64,000 bases of DNA, taken from positions 105,942 to 169,941 of the forward strand of contig JAIOZK010000002.1 in NCBI GenBank assembly GCA_021740625.1, given 5' to 3'. The translations under genes were made by a program, and so were the position numbers. This DNA is from Bacteroidales bacterium. GTDB lineage: Bacteria > Bacteroidota > Bacteroidia > Bacteroidales > JAIOZK01. The first letter of the stretch is position 1, and the number at the start of each line of letters is the position of its first letter. This document shows positions 33,081 to 43,146 of the stretch, piece after piece. The notes under the pieces are model-generated. The model had not been told where the DNA came from. It saw only the letters and a list, made by a program, of their open reading frames with translations, and did not search any database.

Positions 33081-34499
33081 ATGAAGAACTTTTTTCCGTT
33101 AATCCTGGGCATCCTTCTTCTGATTGCCCATGAAAAGGCAGGTGCACAATACATTGCAGAGGTACTGGAATACAAACCAGCCCCCGGGCAGTTCATCAAC
33201 GCTGCTCCCTGGGGAACGCCTCATTCGGCACAAAGCATCATCGGAGGCGTGGAGGGGACCTTAAGCCTGGGTGCTTTTGGAGGTTATGTTGTATTTCGTT
33301 TTGAGGATGTTGTGGAGAATGATCCCGAAAATCCTTATGGTGTTGATTTTACCATTTTCGGCAATGCCATGCAGGGGCTTTCCGAGCCGGGCATCGTATA
33401 CGTAATGAATGACAAGAACCAGAACGGCCTGGCGGATGACACCTGGTACGAACTTGCGGGAAGCGATCATTACTTTTCCACCTCACTAAGTCAGTATGAG
33501 GTGAATTATATCAACCCGCATCAACATGTTGCAACCGATATTCCCTGGACGGATAACCAGGGCAATGATGGGTTTATTTTTGCCAACAACACGCATACAC
33601 AGCCCTATTATCCCATGCATGATTCATTCTCATTTATTGATCCTGATCAGTATATTCTTGCGGGAAGCAAAATTGAGCTTCCAAAAGATACAACCCAGTT
33701 GGAGATCACAAAGTTTATGCAGCGGTCTTTTGGTTATGCCGATAACCAAATTATCGGAACTGCTCCTTATACAATTCCTGATAATCCCTACACGAATAAA
33801 AAAGAGAATTCAGGTGGTGACCCCTTCGACATAAATTGGGCTGTCGACAGTTTTGGAAATTATATAACACTGGACAAGATTCATTTCATCAAGGTACAAA
33901 CTGCGGTCATGCAGAATGGGGGCTGGTTGGGTGAAGCTTCAACAGAGATCAGGGGAGCTGTGGATGTGGCACCCAACAGCAGTCTGCAGGGGCCACTGGA
34001 CATGATCGTTATCAGAGACCTACCCCCGATCCTCGACACCAGCCACCACCAGCTTGAGGTCTTTGCTTTCCACAAAGGCCATATGCAACAGGATAAGGAA
34101 ATCCTCTTCAAAACCAGCATGGAAGAAGCTACCATTGATGAGAACCATCTCCTCACCGTTGGAACATCCGGTGCGCTGGAGATCACGGCCATCCTGGCAG
34201 AAGACACAACGGTCAGAACGAGCGTATCCACCCTTGTTGAGCTTCCTTCGGCAATCGGCGAACATATATTTCAACAGTCATCTTTGATCTTTCCCAATCC
34301 CGCTCTCAATCACATAAATATAAAACTTAAAGAAAAGGTGAGAATTGACTTTTACCAGGCAAACGGAAACCTCATTTTTTCTATGCCGGAATATATACCC
34401 GGGAAAAGCATCCCGATAGGAGATCTTCCGGCGGGTCTCTACCTTATACATATTCAGGCCGAGCATCATAACAAAACAGCCAAACTCATCAAACAATAA
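33081..34499 (+). CDS. T9SS-exported cell-surface protein of the B12 locus
   Basis: A 472-residue protein with a signal peptide (MKNFFPLILGILLLIAHEKAGAQ). The central domain has VLEYKPAPGQFINAAPWGTP, GGYVVFRFEDVVENDPENPY in part, YGVDFTIFGNAM and WYELAGSDHY. The C-terminal T9SS type A domain has LIFPNPALNHINI and LPAGLYLIHIQ. The middle part resembles the cell-surface/PKD-type proteins that sit beside BtuB in Bacteroidota B12 loci. It may help bind cobalamin or corrinoid-binding proteins outside the cell; that role is inferred from context. TTG 33060 is an alternative start, but ATG 33081 starts the signal peptide. It ends 1 base before the receptor gene. Confidence 0.75.
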   Translation: MKNFFPLILGILLLIAHEKAGAQYIAEVLEYKPAPGQFINAAPWGTPHSAQSIIGGVEGTLSLGAFGGYVVFRFEDVVENDPENPYGVDFTIFGNAMQGLSEPGIVYVMNDKNQNGLADDTWYELAGSDHYFSTSLSQYEVNYINPHQHVATDIPWTDNQGNDGFIFANNTHTQPYYPMHDSFSFIDPDQYILAGSKIELPKDTTQLEITKFMQRSFGYADNQIIGTAPYTIPDNPYTNKKENSGGDPFDINWAVDSFGNYITLDKIHFIKVQTAVMQNGGWLGEASTEIRGAVDVAPNSSLQGPLDMIVIRDLPPILDTSHHQLEVFAFHKGHMQQDKEILFKTSMEEATIDENHLLTVGTSGALEITAILAEDTTVRTSVSTLVELPSAIGEHIFQQSSLIFPNPALNHINIKLKEKVRIDFYQANGNLIFSMPEYIPGKSIPIGDLPAGLYLIHIQAEHHNKTAKLIKQ

Positions 34500-34500
34500 C

Positions 34501-36561
34501 ATGAAACCCCGGCAGAATCAAATATCAGGATCAAAGGAAACCCGGCACGCTCTTGCCTCCTGCCAACTGCCACTGCTACTGCTCCTGCCACTCCTCCTTC
34601 TCCTTTCCCTCACCACCAAACCCCAGGGCATCCAGGATTCTATCTTCCAGCTCAAAAGCATTGAAATCACTGCCCGTAATTTTTTCGAAAAAGAAAAAGC
34701 CGGCATGAAAGAAACCCACATCGACAGCCTCATCCTAATGGAAAAGGTAAATGCTTCCCTTTCGGACCTGCTTGCAGAAAACACCACGGTTTTCATCAAA
34801 GATCACGGCAGGGGTGCATTGGCCACAGCATCTTTCCGGGGAACGGCTTCATCCCACACCCAGGTAAACTGGAATGGCATGAACATCAACAGTCCAATGA
34901 CCGGCATGGTGGATTTTTCACTGATACCTGTATACCTAATCGATGACCTGGACCTGAAATACGGAGCGGCTTCCATTTCAGATCATGGTGGTGGACTGGG
35001 CGGTTCTATCAACCTGAATAATAAACCTCATTGGAAGAGAAGGAATTATGTTAAATACATTCAGGGCATTGGCTCTTACAGTACTTTCGAAGAATTCCTG
35101 GATATTGGAACCGGGAACAATAAATTTCGTTCTCGAACCAGACTATACCACAATGCTTCAAAAAATGACTACACCTTTCTCAACCGGGGCATCGGGGAAA
35201 TCGATCCCCAAAGCGGGGAGATCGTCCATTCCCTTGATACCAACCACAATGCAGATTACAGGATCTATGGCATTTTACAGGAATTGTATTTTAAGGTTGA
35301 CGGGCAAAATGTTTTATCGGCCCGCTGGTGGTGGCAGCAGGCAGATCGGACCATCCCGCGGGCAACAAGCTATGAAGGCACTGACAACCGGAACCTGAAC
35401 CGACAACAGGATCTTGATAGCCGGATTTTACTGGAGTGGAAGAGATATTTGCAGAAAGGAAAATTCATGTTGCGTTCGGGATATGCCGGCAAGAAACTGG
35501 ATTATACCTTGAAAAACCAGGTTCCCGGATTGGGCAGCATTCCCTTGGTTTATTCAGAAAGCCACTTGAAAAGCTTTCTGAACACCGCTTCCTATGAGCA
35601 AAAGATTAAGCCCACACTGAATTTTAAAGCAGAAATTGATCTGGATCTGCATCATGTGGATACGAAAGATACCTTAAGCAAAAGCGGGTATCAAAAAGAC
35701 AGGGCAGAAGTATCCAGCTTGCTGGGCCTGCAGAAGAACTTTGGTGGACGATTGAACCTCAATCTCATGATCAGGCAAAACTGGACCGACTGGCAGGATC
35801 ACCAGTTCATTCCTTTCCTGGGCTTTGACTATCTGTTGATGAAAGAGCAGGATTTGATCCTGAAAGGCAACATTGCCCGGAATTATCACCGGCCGGCACT
35901 GAACGACATGTACTGGCAACCCGGCGGCAATCCCGACTTGAAAGCGGAAAAAGGCCTCGGCTATGAATTTGGGCTGGAATACAGGGTAGAATTTGACAAA
36001 CACAAAATCCGGAGCGAACTTACTTTCTTCCATTCCGAAATCGATGACTGGATCCTCTGGATCCCATCCTATAAGGGATACTGGGAACCGAAGAATATCA
36101 AAAGGGTTACTTCAAAAGGCCTGGAACTATCGGTTTTCCTTGAAGGCGCAATGGGTGAATTCAAATATAAGCTAAATGCAAATTATGCCTATACAAGCTC
36201 TGTCAACAAAGGCGATGCCCTTGTCTGGGGTGATGCATCATACGGAAAGCAATTGGTGTATGTCCCCCTGCATTCGGGCAACCTGATGCTGAGCCTGCGC
36301 TGGAAGAAATTCCATATCACATACCAGCACAATGCATACAGCGAAAGGTACACCACCTCGAGCAATGACATCAGCAGGCGCGATTGGCTGTATCCTTATT
36401 ATATGAACAGTTTGATGGCCGGAAAAGAATTCAGGCTTGGCAAAGCTAATCTGTCTGCCGAATTCAAGATTTACAACCTGTTTGACGAAACATATCATTC
36501 AGTGCTCTACCGTCCCATGCCCGGAAGAAATTATATGTTCTTAATAATGGTGAAAATTTAG
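34501..36561 (+). CDS. btuB: BtuB-like TonB-dependent receptor
   Basis: The 686-residue receptor has an unusual N-terminus: about 25 polar residues, then a poly-leucine signal core ([15 protein letters not shown]). A plug domain follows (about 50-180: [35 protein letters not shown]), then a barrel of about 22 strands ending MFLIMVKI. There is no N-terminal CarboxypepD_reg domain. It sits in a cobalamin-riboswitch operon directly before a BtuG-like gene, the order of Bacteroides B12 loci, so corrinoid import is the best call although the sequence alone cannot fix the ligand. The start is 1 base after the previous stop. Confidence 0.87.
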   Translation: MKPRQNQISGSKETRHALASCQLPLLLLLPLLLLLSLTTKPQGIQDSIFQLKSIEITARNFFEKEKAGMKETHIDSLILMEKVNASLSDLLAENTTVFIKDHGRGALATASFRGTASSHTQVNWNGMNINSPMTGMVDFSLIPVYLIDDLDLKYGAASISDHGGGLGGSINLNNKPHWKRRNYVKYIQGIGSYSTFEEFLDIGTGNNKFRSRTRLYHNASKNDYTFLNRGIGEIDPQSGEIVHSLDTNHNADYRIYGILQELYFKVDGQNVLSARWWWQQADRTIPRATSYEGTDNRNLNRQQDLDSRILLEWKRYLQKGKFMLRSGYAGKKLDYTLKNQVPGLGSIPLVYSESHLKSFLNTASYEQKIKPTLNFKAEIDLDLHHVDTKDTLSKSGYQKDRAEVSSLLGLQKNFGGRLNLNLMIRQNWTDWQDHQFIPFLGFDYLLMKEQDLILKGNIARNYHRPALNDMYWQPGGNPDLKAEKGLGYEFGLEYRVEFDKHKIRSELTFFHSEIDDWILWIPSYKGYWEPKNIKRVTSKGLELSVFLEGAMGEFKYKLNANYAYTSSVNKGDALVWGDASYGKQLVYVPLHSGNLMLSLRWKKFHITYQHNAYSERYTTSSNDISRRDWLYPYYMNSLMAGKEFRLGKANLSAEFKIYNLFDETYHSVLYRPMPGRNYMFLIMVKI

Positions 36562-36568
36562 GAGCTTC

Positions 36569-37657
36569 ATGCAAAGAAGGAAATTGTACATATGGCCATT
36601 CTTGCTTTTGATGCTGACTTCCTGCATGAAGGATGAGCTGCTGTGGGAAAAACGCGATCCCATCCTGCCCGGATCCCCCAAAGGTCTGTTTATCCTTAAT
36701 GAAGGCAATTTCACCTATCAGAATGCCTCCCTCTCTTATTATGACATCGAAAACAAAAGGGTCTACAATGACATTTTTTTCAATACCAATGCACTACCCC
36801 TGGGCGATGTGGCCCAGTCCATGCAGATCCGCGACAGTCTGGGTTACATTGTCGTTAACAACAGCGGGAAGATCTACATCATCAACATCAACACCTTTGA
36901 ATATGTTGGAAAGATTACCGGGCTGACCTCGCCCCGTTACCTGCATTTTATCAGCGATAGCAAGGCTTATGTGAGCGATCTATATGCACGCTCAATCACA
37001 ATCATCAATCCGCAAAAAATGAATATCACTGCGAATATCGATCTGCGAAACCATGCTTCGGATCTCCCGCAGCACAATGCGGAACAAATGATCCCTTACG
37101 GAAAATTCATTTTTGCAAATTCCTGGAAATACGATAACAAGATCCTGCTCATCGATACCGAAGAAGATATGCTGGTGGATTCGATCGAAGTCGGGATACA
37201 ACCCACCGCCATGGTCATGGATAGAAACGACAGGCTCTGGGTTTTATGTGATGGCGGAGCAGACGGGAATCCATACGGACACGAAAAAGCGTCACTATAC
37301 AAGATTGATGCTGCAAGCAAAAACATTGAAAAGGGCTGGCAGTTTGGATTGGAAGACAATCCCCTGGAAATTGCTTTGAACGGAACAAAAGATACTTTGT
37401 ATTTCATCAATCGGGATGTTTATCGCATGGCTGTGGATTCGGAAAGCGAACCCGGAATTTTCATCGAGAGTCCATATGAAGGCTCCATTGGAGAAGGCTT
37501 CTACGGTTTAGCGGTCGATCCCGTTACTTCAGAAATATATGTATCGGATGGAATAGACATGGTACAGGAAGGGATTGTTTACCGTTACCGGCCTGACGGG
37601 ATGGTCCTGGATACCTTCAAGACAGGCATAATACCGGGGGCGTTTTGTTTTAAGTAA
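36569..37657 (+). CDS. btuG: BtuG-like surface beta-propeller lipoprotein
   Basis: The 362-residue protein has a lipoprotein signal with lipobox LTSC (Cys19). Its seven-bladed propeller (YncE/DUF5074-like) opens with [20 protein letters not shown] and continues with IYIINI-, ITIINPQK-, ILLIDTEE- and [12 protein letters not shown] blade strands. In Bacteroides, BtuG binds cobalamin with extreme affinity on the cell surface and hands it to BtuB. Its place 7 bases after the receptor gene, behind a cobalamin riboswitch, supports the same role. It is the last gene of the visible operon. Confidence 0.87.
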   Translation: MQRRKLYIWPFLLLMLTSCMKDELLWEKRDPILPGSPKGLFILNEGNFTYQNASLSYYDIENKRVYNDIFFNTNALPLGDVAQSMQIRDSLGYIVVNNSGKIYIININTFEYVGKITGLTSPRYLHFISDSKAYVSDLYARSITIINPQKMNITANIDLRNHASDLPQHNAEQMIPYGKFIFANSWKYDNKILLIDTEEDMLVDSIEVGIQPTAMVMDRNDRLWVLCDGGADGNPYGHEKASLYKIDAASKNIEKGWQFGLEDNPLEIALNGTKDTLYFINRDVYRMAVDSESEPGIFIESPYEGSIGEGFYGLAVDPVTSEIYVSDGIDMVQEGIVYRYRPDGMVLDTFKTGIIPGAFCFK

Positions 37658-37777
37658 GAAAGTCATTGGTCAATTGTCATTAGTCATTGCTGAGGGAATG
37701 ACAAATGACAAATGACTGATGACAAATGTCGATGCCTGAATTGGTGGAGCTGACAAATGACTGATGACCGATGACTT
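37658..37777. repeat. Low-complexity ATGACAAATGACTG tandem region
   Basis: A degenerate array of ATGACAAATGAC-type units with a loosely inverse TCATTGGTCAATTGTCATTAG stretch at its left side. It separates btuG from the convergent symporter gene and could fold as a bidirectional stem. No gene is supported. Confidence 0.65.
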
Positions 37778-39481
37778 CTACCAGAAAACCGCATACAACA
37801 CCACCAGTATAATACAGATCACAAAAGCCCCGATGTTAAAAACGGGTCCGGTTTTGAAAAGTTCTTTTTTCAGGATAATGCCTTTTTCATCGGCTTTGCC
37901 TTTGCCTTCGATGCGGCTCAGGATGATGATGATGGCAGCCACGATGAGAAAGGTATAGGCCATCTGGTTCATCCAGGGAATGTTTACAAAGAGAGACTCG
38001 AGTGCGGTGCCTTCGGCCCATGCGTTGCTGCCCACTTTGAAATACATGGCCACCGGGATGGATAATATGGCCCCCCAGATGGCGGCATTGTTGGTGGTCT
38101 TTTTATAGAACAGCCCGAGCATGAAAATGGCCAGTATCCCCGGGCTCACTATGCCGGTGTATTCCTGTATATACTGGAAAGCCTGTTTGATGTTCCCGAG
38201 CATGGGTGCGATCAGGCAGGCGATGATCAGTGCAGCAATGGCTGTGGCACGGCCGACAGCTACATTTTGTCTCTCGCTGGAGTTCTTGTTGATGAACGGC
38301 CTGTAAATATCCATGGTGAAAATGGTGGCGGTGGAGTTCAGCATGGAAGCCAGGGAGGAAACGATAGCCGCTGCCAGGGCCGCCAGCACCAGGCCTTTCA
38401 TGCCCATCGGAATGAAACGGTCGATCAGCCAGGGATAGGCCCTGTCGTTGTCGATCACTCCGCTTTCCTTCAGAAAAGCCGGATCGACTGTTCCTGCTGC
38501 TACGCTACCATCAGGGCCCGCATTCAGTACATAGGCAATGATGCCCGGAATCACCACGAAAAGGGGAATGAGCAGCTTCAGGAATCCGGCGAAGATAATA
38601 CCCCGCTGGGATTCCTTCAGGCTTTTGGCTGCAAAGGTCCTTTGAATGATGTACTGGTTAAACCCCCAGTAGTACAGGTTGGCCACCCACATTCCGCCAA
38701 GCAATACGGAAAGTCCCGGCAGGTCCCACCAGGCATCGTCTCCGTTAGGAGTAATCAATTCATTCTTTTCAAGTACCATTGAAAATTTTTCAGGAACTTT
38801 TTCATAAATGTATTCCAGTCCGGCAATGATGCCCCCATCCGGAACCAGCGAATCCAGGGCGATGAAAGCTGTGATCAGTCCTCCGATCACCAGGATGGTC
38901 ACCTGCACCACATCCGTCCAGGCTACGGAGGATAATCCGCCCCAGAAAGAATAGATGGCCGTGAACAGAGCCAGTCCGATGATGGCAGTAATGATCAGGC
39001 TGCCGTCGCCGGTGCCCAGGATGGTATCCAGGGCTTTGGCGCCCAGGTAAAGTACCGAGGTCAGGTTGACGAAGATAAAGAGGGCGATCCAGAATACCGC
39101 CAGGATGGATTTCAGGTTGGAACTGTAACGTTTCTCCAGGAACTCGGGGATGGTATAAATCTTTTTCTCAAAGAAAATGGGCAGGAAGTATTTCCCGACG
39201 ATGATGAGGGTAATGGCCGCCATCCACTCATAGGAGGCAATGCCCAGCCCGATGGCAAATCCCGATCCCGACATGCCGATCATCTGCTCGGCGGAAATGT
39301 TGGCGGCGATCAGGGAGGCCCCGATGGCCCACCAGGGAAGCGATTTTCCCGCGAGGAAATAATCCTGGGCAGTCCTTTCCTCGCCCTTCTTTTTTCGTGA
39401 AACCCACAATCCGATGGAAACGATCACAATGCCATAAACAATAAAAACGAGATAATCCCAAAATCCGAAAGTCTGGTTCAT
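37778..39481 (-). CDS. Sodium/solute symporter (SSS family), sugar type
   Basis: A 567-residue inner-membrane protein with about 14 helices. DYFLAGKSLPWWAIGASLIAANIS is split around the first core helix, and FWGGLSSVAWTDVVQ and YWGFNQYIIQRTFAAKS are typical of SglT-like sodium/glucose or galactose symporters. Helix 1 and helix 8 elements that form the Na+ site are present in outline. The next gene to the right, on the opposite strand, encodes an aldose 1-epimerase, which fits a hexose substrate. The exact sugar is unknown. Confidence 0.88.
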   Translation of the reverse strand: MNQTFGFWDYLVFIVYGIVIVSIGLWVSRKKKGEERTAQDYFLAGKSLPWWAIGASLIAANISAEQMIGMSGSGFAIGLGIASYEWMAAITLIIVGKYFLPIFFEKKIYTIPEFLEKRYSSNLKSILAVFWIALFIFVNLTSVLYLGAKALDTILGTGDGSLIITAIIGLALFTAIYSFWGGLSSVAWTDVVQVTILVIGGLITAFIALDSLVPDGGIIAGLEYIYEKVPEKFSMVLEKNELITPNGDDAWWDLPGLSVLLGGMWVANLYYWGFNQYIIQRTFAAKSLKESQRGIIFAGFLKLLIPLFVVIPGIIAYVLNAGPDGSVAAGTVDPAFLKESGVIDNDRAYPWLIDRFIPMGMKGLVLAALAAAIVSSLASMLNSTATIFTMDIYRPFINKNSSERQNVAVGRATAIAALIIACLIAPMLGNIKQAFQYIQEYTGIVSPGILAIFMLGLFYKKTTNNAAIWGAILSIPVAMYFKVGSNAWAEGTALESLFVNIPWMNQMAYTFLIVAAIIIILSRIEGKGKADEKGIILKKELFKTGPVFNIGAFVICIILVVLYAVFW

Positions 39482-39717
39482 ATGCGATAAATTTGATTGG
39501 CTTGCACAAACCTAATTATTTTTTTTGGAAGAGGAGATACGAAGAAATAGGAACCGCTAAGACGCAAGGACGCCAGGAAAGATTTAATATAATCATCCAG
39601 GATTCTGACTTGAAAGACTTTTTCTAGCATGGCATCTTCGCGCCCTGTCGGTTTATTATATAACGACATTATCGTACGCTAATAATTCGTAAATTTGTTC
39701 ATCACAATTCTCCGGGC
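39482..39717. other. Divergent region between symporter and mutarotase genes
   Basis: Contains one half of the CCGCTAAGACGCAAGG-type intergenic element (about 39552) and the -7 motif of the mutarotase gene at 39690. Nothing else is recognised. Confidence 0.5.
39690..39697 (+). promoter_or_regulatory. -7 promoter element of the mutarotase gene
   Basis: TAAATTTG, 20 bases before the ATG; no clear -33 element. Confidence 0.45.
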
Positions 39718-40869
39718 ATGAAAAATAATATTTTTGCTTTAACGATTTTATTATCAGTCGTTTCTGTTTCCTGTGGCAATCTGGGTGACAAAACGGATCA
39801 GGTAGATAAACAATCAAATAAACCAAGTTTCGAGATGAAGATCGGCAAGGAAAAATTCGGTACGGTGGATGGTTATGAGGTAGACCTCTATACCCTCGAA
39901 AACATTTACGGAATGCGGGTGAGGATCACCAATTTTGGCGGGATCATCACAGAGATCATCGTTCCTGATAAAGCTGGTGATTTTGGGAATGTCGTGCTGG
40001 GATTCGACAGCCTGCAGCCATACCTGGGAGAACATCCCTATTTCGGTGCCATCATCGGGCGTTATGCCAACAGGATCGCGAAGGGAAAATTTACATTGCT
40101 TGACAAGGAATATGAGCTGGCGACCAACAATGGACCCAACCATTTGCACGGGGGACTTCAAGGTTTTGACAAGGTTGTTTGGGATGCCAAAACCATCGAG
40201 GAAAGTTACCGGGTAGGACTGGAACTGCGTTACGTGAGCCGGGACATGGAAGAAGGGTATCCTGGCAATCTTTACGCCATTGTCACCTACTGGCTCAATG
40301 CAGAAAATGAATTGAAGATCGAATATAAAGCCCTTACTGACAAGCCAACCCCCGTAAACCTTACCAATCATACTTATTTTAATTTAAATTACGGGAATGG
40401 GGATATTCTGGATCATGAGATCCTGATCAAAGCAGATGAATACACACCTGTTGATGAGAATCTCATTCCAACTGGAGAAATGAAGCGTGTTGCAGGCACC
40501 CCCTTTGATTTTCGCACAATGAAAGCCATCGGCAAAGATATAGACAAAGTCCCGGGAGGATATGATCATAATTTTGTACTCAACAACAATGATCAGATCG
40601 CCAAAGTTGCAGAAGTCTATGAACCCAAATCGGGAAGAAATATCGAAGTGGTTACAGACCAGCCGGGCATGCAATTTTATACTGGAAATTTCCTGGATGG
40701 CAGCCTTCTGGGCAGGGACAGCACAGTGTATGAAAAACACTATGGGTTCTGTCTGGAAACTCAGCATTTTCCCGATTCACCCAATCAGAAAGAATTTCCG
40801 AATACCATTTTGTTTCCGGGGCAAAAATTTGTTTCTACCACAATTTACAGGTTTTCAACACGTAAATAA
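39718..40869 (+). CDS. galM: Aldose 1-epimerase (galactose mutarotase), lipoprotein form
   Basis: The 383-residue enzyme interconverts alpha and beta anomers of galactose or glucose. It has a lipoprotein signal with lipobox SVSC (Cys19), so it acts at the periplasmic or outer-membrane face. Catalytic regions: RYANRIAKGKF, NGPNHLHGG, VNLTNHTYFNL with the general-acid His, and FCLETQHFPDSPN with the catalytic Glu. Length is normal after removal of the signal. It starts a run of three exported proteins (5 and 24 bases apart) and faces a sugar symporter gene. Confidence 0.93.
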   Translation: MKNNIFALTILLSVVSVSCGNLGDKTDQVDKQSNKPSFEMKIGKEKFGTVDGYEVDLYTLENIYGMRVRITNFGGIITEIIVPDKAGDFGNVVLGFDSLQPYLGEHPYFGAIIGRYANRIAKGKFTLLDKEYELATNNGPNHLHGGLQGFDKVVWDAKTIEESYRVGLELRYVSRDMEEGYPGNLYAIVTYWLNAENELKIEYKALTDKPTPVNLTNHTYFNLNYGNGDILDHEILIKADEYTPVDENLIPTGEMKRVAGTPFDFRTMKAIGKDIDKVPGGYDHNFVLNNNDQIAKVAEVYEPKSGRNIEVVTDQPGMQFYTGNFLDGSLLGRDSTVYEKHYGFCLETQHFPDSPNQKEFPNTILFPGQKFVSTTIYRFSTRK

Positions 40870-40874
40870 AGATC

Positions 40875-41933
40875 ATGATGCATAGAGGAATAAAGACATT
40901 TGTTGGGATATTTTTGACAGTCATCTGGCTTGTCTCCTGTACACCTGCCAAAAAATCAGGAGAAGCCAAGATCGCAGTTATTGCAGAAAGTGAAAATCAA
41001 TGGACAGGTCTTGCCATTAGCGAAGAGGGCAGGTTGTTCGTGAATTTCCCAAAATGGTCTCCCGGGGCCAACATATCTGTGGCTGAGATCATCAAAGGAG
41101 AAACGAAAGCCTATCCATCAGAAAAGATCAACACACGCATAGCAGATTCCTCAAGCTTGCACAGGTTTTCCTGTGTGCAGAGTGTTTTTATAGGTCCCGA
41201 AAATCATTTGTGGATACTGGATCCGGCCAATCCGTATTTCAAGGGTGTTGAAAAAACAGGACCTCGCCTATATAAGGTGGACCTGGAAAATGACTCCATC
41301 ACAAGAATTTTTACTTTTGATCCGGGCGTTTATAAAGAGAACTCTTATTTTAATGATGTCAGAATAGACGGGCAATCAAAACATGCCTATATTACCGATT
41401 CGAATGATGGCGCCATCATCGTGCTTGATCTTGCCAGCGGAAAGGCCAGGAGATTGCTGGACGATCATCCTGCAACATCTGCCGAAACGAACTTCCTGGT
41501 AATACAGGAGGATACGCTGAAGATTGAAGTAGATTCGGATGGTATCGCCCTGAGCAATGATAGTAAAGATCTCTATTTTGCAGCCCTTTCGGGGCATCGT
41601 TTGTACAAAGTCCCGACTGCCTTGCTAAAAGACACTTCAATAAAAAAGTCAGAGATCGTAAAGGCTGTTCAGAAAGTTGCCGATATTGTTGCCACCGACG
41701 GTATACTGTTCAATGACTATGGCACGCTTTTCCTGGGGGGGCTTGAAAACAACTCGGTTTATACCTATCATCCCGATGCCGGTTACTCAAGGATGTTTTC
41801 CCATCCAGAAATAAAATGGGCCGACAGTTTTGCCAAAGACAGCAAATCCAGTATTTACTTCACCACTTCACAGATCCATCTTCCGGAGAATGAAAGGGGG
41901 AAATATAAAATCTTTAAGATCGTATATAAATAG
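40875..41933 (+). CDS. Major royal jelly protein/yellow-like propeller lipoprotein
   Basis: The 352-residue protein has lipobox LVSC (Cys22) and a six-bladed propeller resembling the MRJP family. Landmarks are WTGLAISEEGRLFVNFPKW, LWILDPANPYFKG, YKVDLEN, YITDSNDGAIIVLDL, GIALSNDSKDLYFAALSGH in two halves, and a final TSQIHLPENER. MRJP-like bacterial proteins often lie near sugar-metabolism genes; some act as lactonases or binding proteins, so a role in sugar-lactone handling is only a suggestion. It follows the mutarotase gene by 5 bases. Confidence 0.82.
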   Translation: MMHRGIKTFVGIFLTVIWLVSCTPAKKSGEAKIAVIAESENQWTGLAISEEGRLFVNFPKWSPGANISVAEIIKGETKAYPSEKINTRIADSSSLHRFSCVQSVFIGPENHLWILDPANPYFKGVEKTGPRLYKVDLENDSITRIFTFDPGVYKENSYFNDVRIDGQSKHAYITDSNDGAIIVLDLASGKARRLLDDHPATSAETNFLVIQEDTLKIEVDSDGIALSNDSKDLYFAALSGHRLYKVPTALLKDTSIKKSEIVKAVQKVADIVATDGILFNDYGTLFLGGLENNSVYTYHPDAGYSRMFSHPEIKWADSFAKDSKSSIYFTTSQIHLPENERGKYKIFKIVYK

Positions 41934-41957
41934 ATTCCTTATCCAAAAAAGCGAAAG

Positions 41958-43082
41958 ATGAAAAAATTTCTTCTGTTGACCTTGCTACCGGCCGTGATCA
42001 GCCTGAATGCCCAGGAACTCCCCGAAACGGTATTCTACAAACACCTGGAAGGCAACATCAATAAAAACCTTTACCTGTCGGTAAACCTGATTAAAGCCGG
42101 TGATTCACTTTATGGCAATTATTATCACTGGTACATTGAACATGAAGGCTCTGCCAGGCCTTACTTTACGGGGCCGCAAATTCCTTTGTCGGGCAAAATG
42201 ACCAGTCCCAACGAATTTGAACTGAATGAGTTTGGGGAAAAGAAATCTTATTTCGAAGGCATTTTTGTGAACGGAAGCAGGATGGAAGGCACCTGGATCA
42301 ACAAGGAGACGGGTAAGGAGCTTCCATTTGAACTTTATGAAAAATACCCAAAAGGCAGCATGGAATTCAAGGCTTACCGAGAAACTGACCGGAAAACACT
42401 GGTTGTTGACAGCCTTTCGCCCCATGCTGAATTGGAACTGCTTATCCTCCAGGCAATAAACTTTCCGTCAGGAAGTGTTAACGACTCTGTAAAAAAGACG
42501 ATTTATGAGTTTTATGCGGATGATCAAAGCCCGGCTGATCGCGCGGATAAGGTTTTACAAAAAACCTCGCATGATTTTTTTAAGCGATACAAAGAAGCCA
42601 ATAAAGACCTGCACCAGATTGGACATTCCTTTGACTGGGTCAAGATCATTACACCCGAAATTCTCTTCAATGAAGATTACATCCTTTCGCTTGGATTGAT
42701 CAATTACGCATTTACGGGAGGTGCCCATGGATTGCAGGTGAACAAATATTTTGTTATCGACCTGACCAGCGGCAGCAGAATTGAGCTCGAAGATGTTTTG
42801 AAGGAAAATTATTCCGGCAAGCTGGATTCACTGCTCAATGCCAGGCTAAGGTTCAAATACAATATCCCCGAAGCGAAAAGCCTGACACGGGCAGGTTTCT
42901 TCATGGATACCATACCCCTAACCGACAACTTTTATCTGAACAAATCCGGTTTAAACTTTCATTATAACAGTTATGAAATTGCACCCTATTCCTGGGGGCA
43001 TGTGGATCTGTTGATCCCTTACCGGGATTTGAAATCTGTTTTGAGGGAAAACGGTATACTTTCCCGGATTGTTCAAAAGTGA
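41958..43082 (+). CDS. Exported DUF3298/RsiV-like protein
   Basis: The 374-residue protein has a signal peptide (1-18, ending SLNAQ). The N-terminal half (25-140) is a beta-rich module of unknown type. The C-terminal half (about 160-374) has NYAFTGGAHGL, FVIDLTSGSRIELEDVL, FYLNKSGLNFHYNSYEIAPY in two blocks and a final HVDLLIPYRDL, the DUF3298 (RsiV C-terminal) pattern. In RsiV this domain binds lysozyme; in Bacteroidota proteins the ligand is unknown. It is the last gene of the run starting with galM. Confidence 0.82.
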   Translation: MKKFLLLTLLPAVISLNAQELPETVFYKHLEGNINKNLYLSVNLIKAGDSLYGNYYHWYIEHEGSARPYFTGPQIPLSGKMTSPNEFELNEFGEKKSYFEGIFVNGSRMEGTWINKETGKELPFELYEKYPKGSMEFKAYRETDRKTLVVDSLSPHAELELLILQAINFPSGSVNDSVKKTIYEFYADDQSPADRADKVLQKTSHDFFKRYKEANKDLHQIGHSFDWVKIITPEILFNEDYILSLGLINYAFTGGAHGLQVNKYFVIDLTSGSRIELEDVLKENYSGKLDSLLNARLRFKYNIPEAKSLTRAGFFMDTIPLTDNFYLNKSGLNFHYNSYEIAPYSWGHVDLLIPYRDLKSVLRENGILSRIVQK

Positions 43083-43093
43083 AACTGCCAAGC

Positions 43094-43123
43094 TTGGTTA
43101 ATTTTGATTTTTAAGTACTTTTG
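43094..43123 (+). promoter_or_regulatory. Promoter of the Na/Pi cotransporter gene
   Basis: TTG at 43094-43096 and TACTTTTG at 43116-43123, spacer 19 bases. The -7 motif ends 23 bases before the ATG. Confidence 0.6.
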
Positions 43124-43146
43124 CCTTGTTCTAAAAGACAGCTTTC

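Noticed and set aside
39478..39669. Small minus-strand frame upstream of the symporter
   Set aside because: It covers the CCGCTAAGACGCAAGG element and reads as non-homologous peptide.
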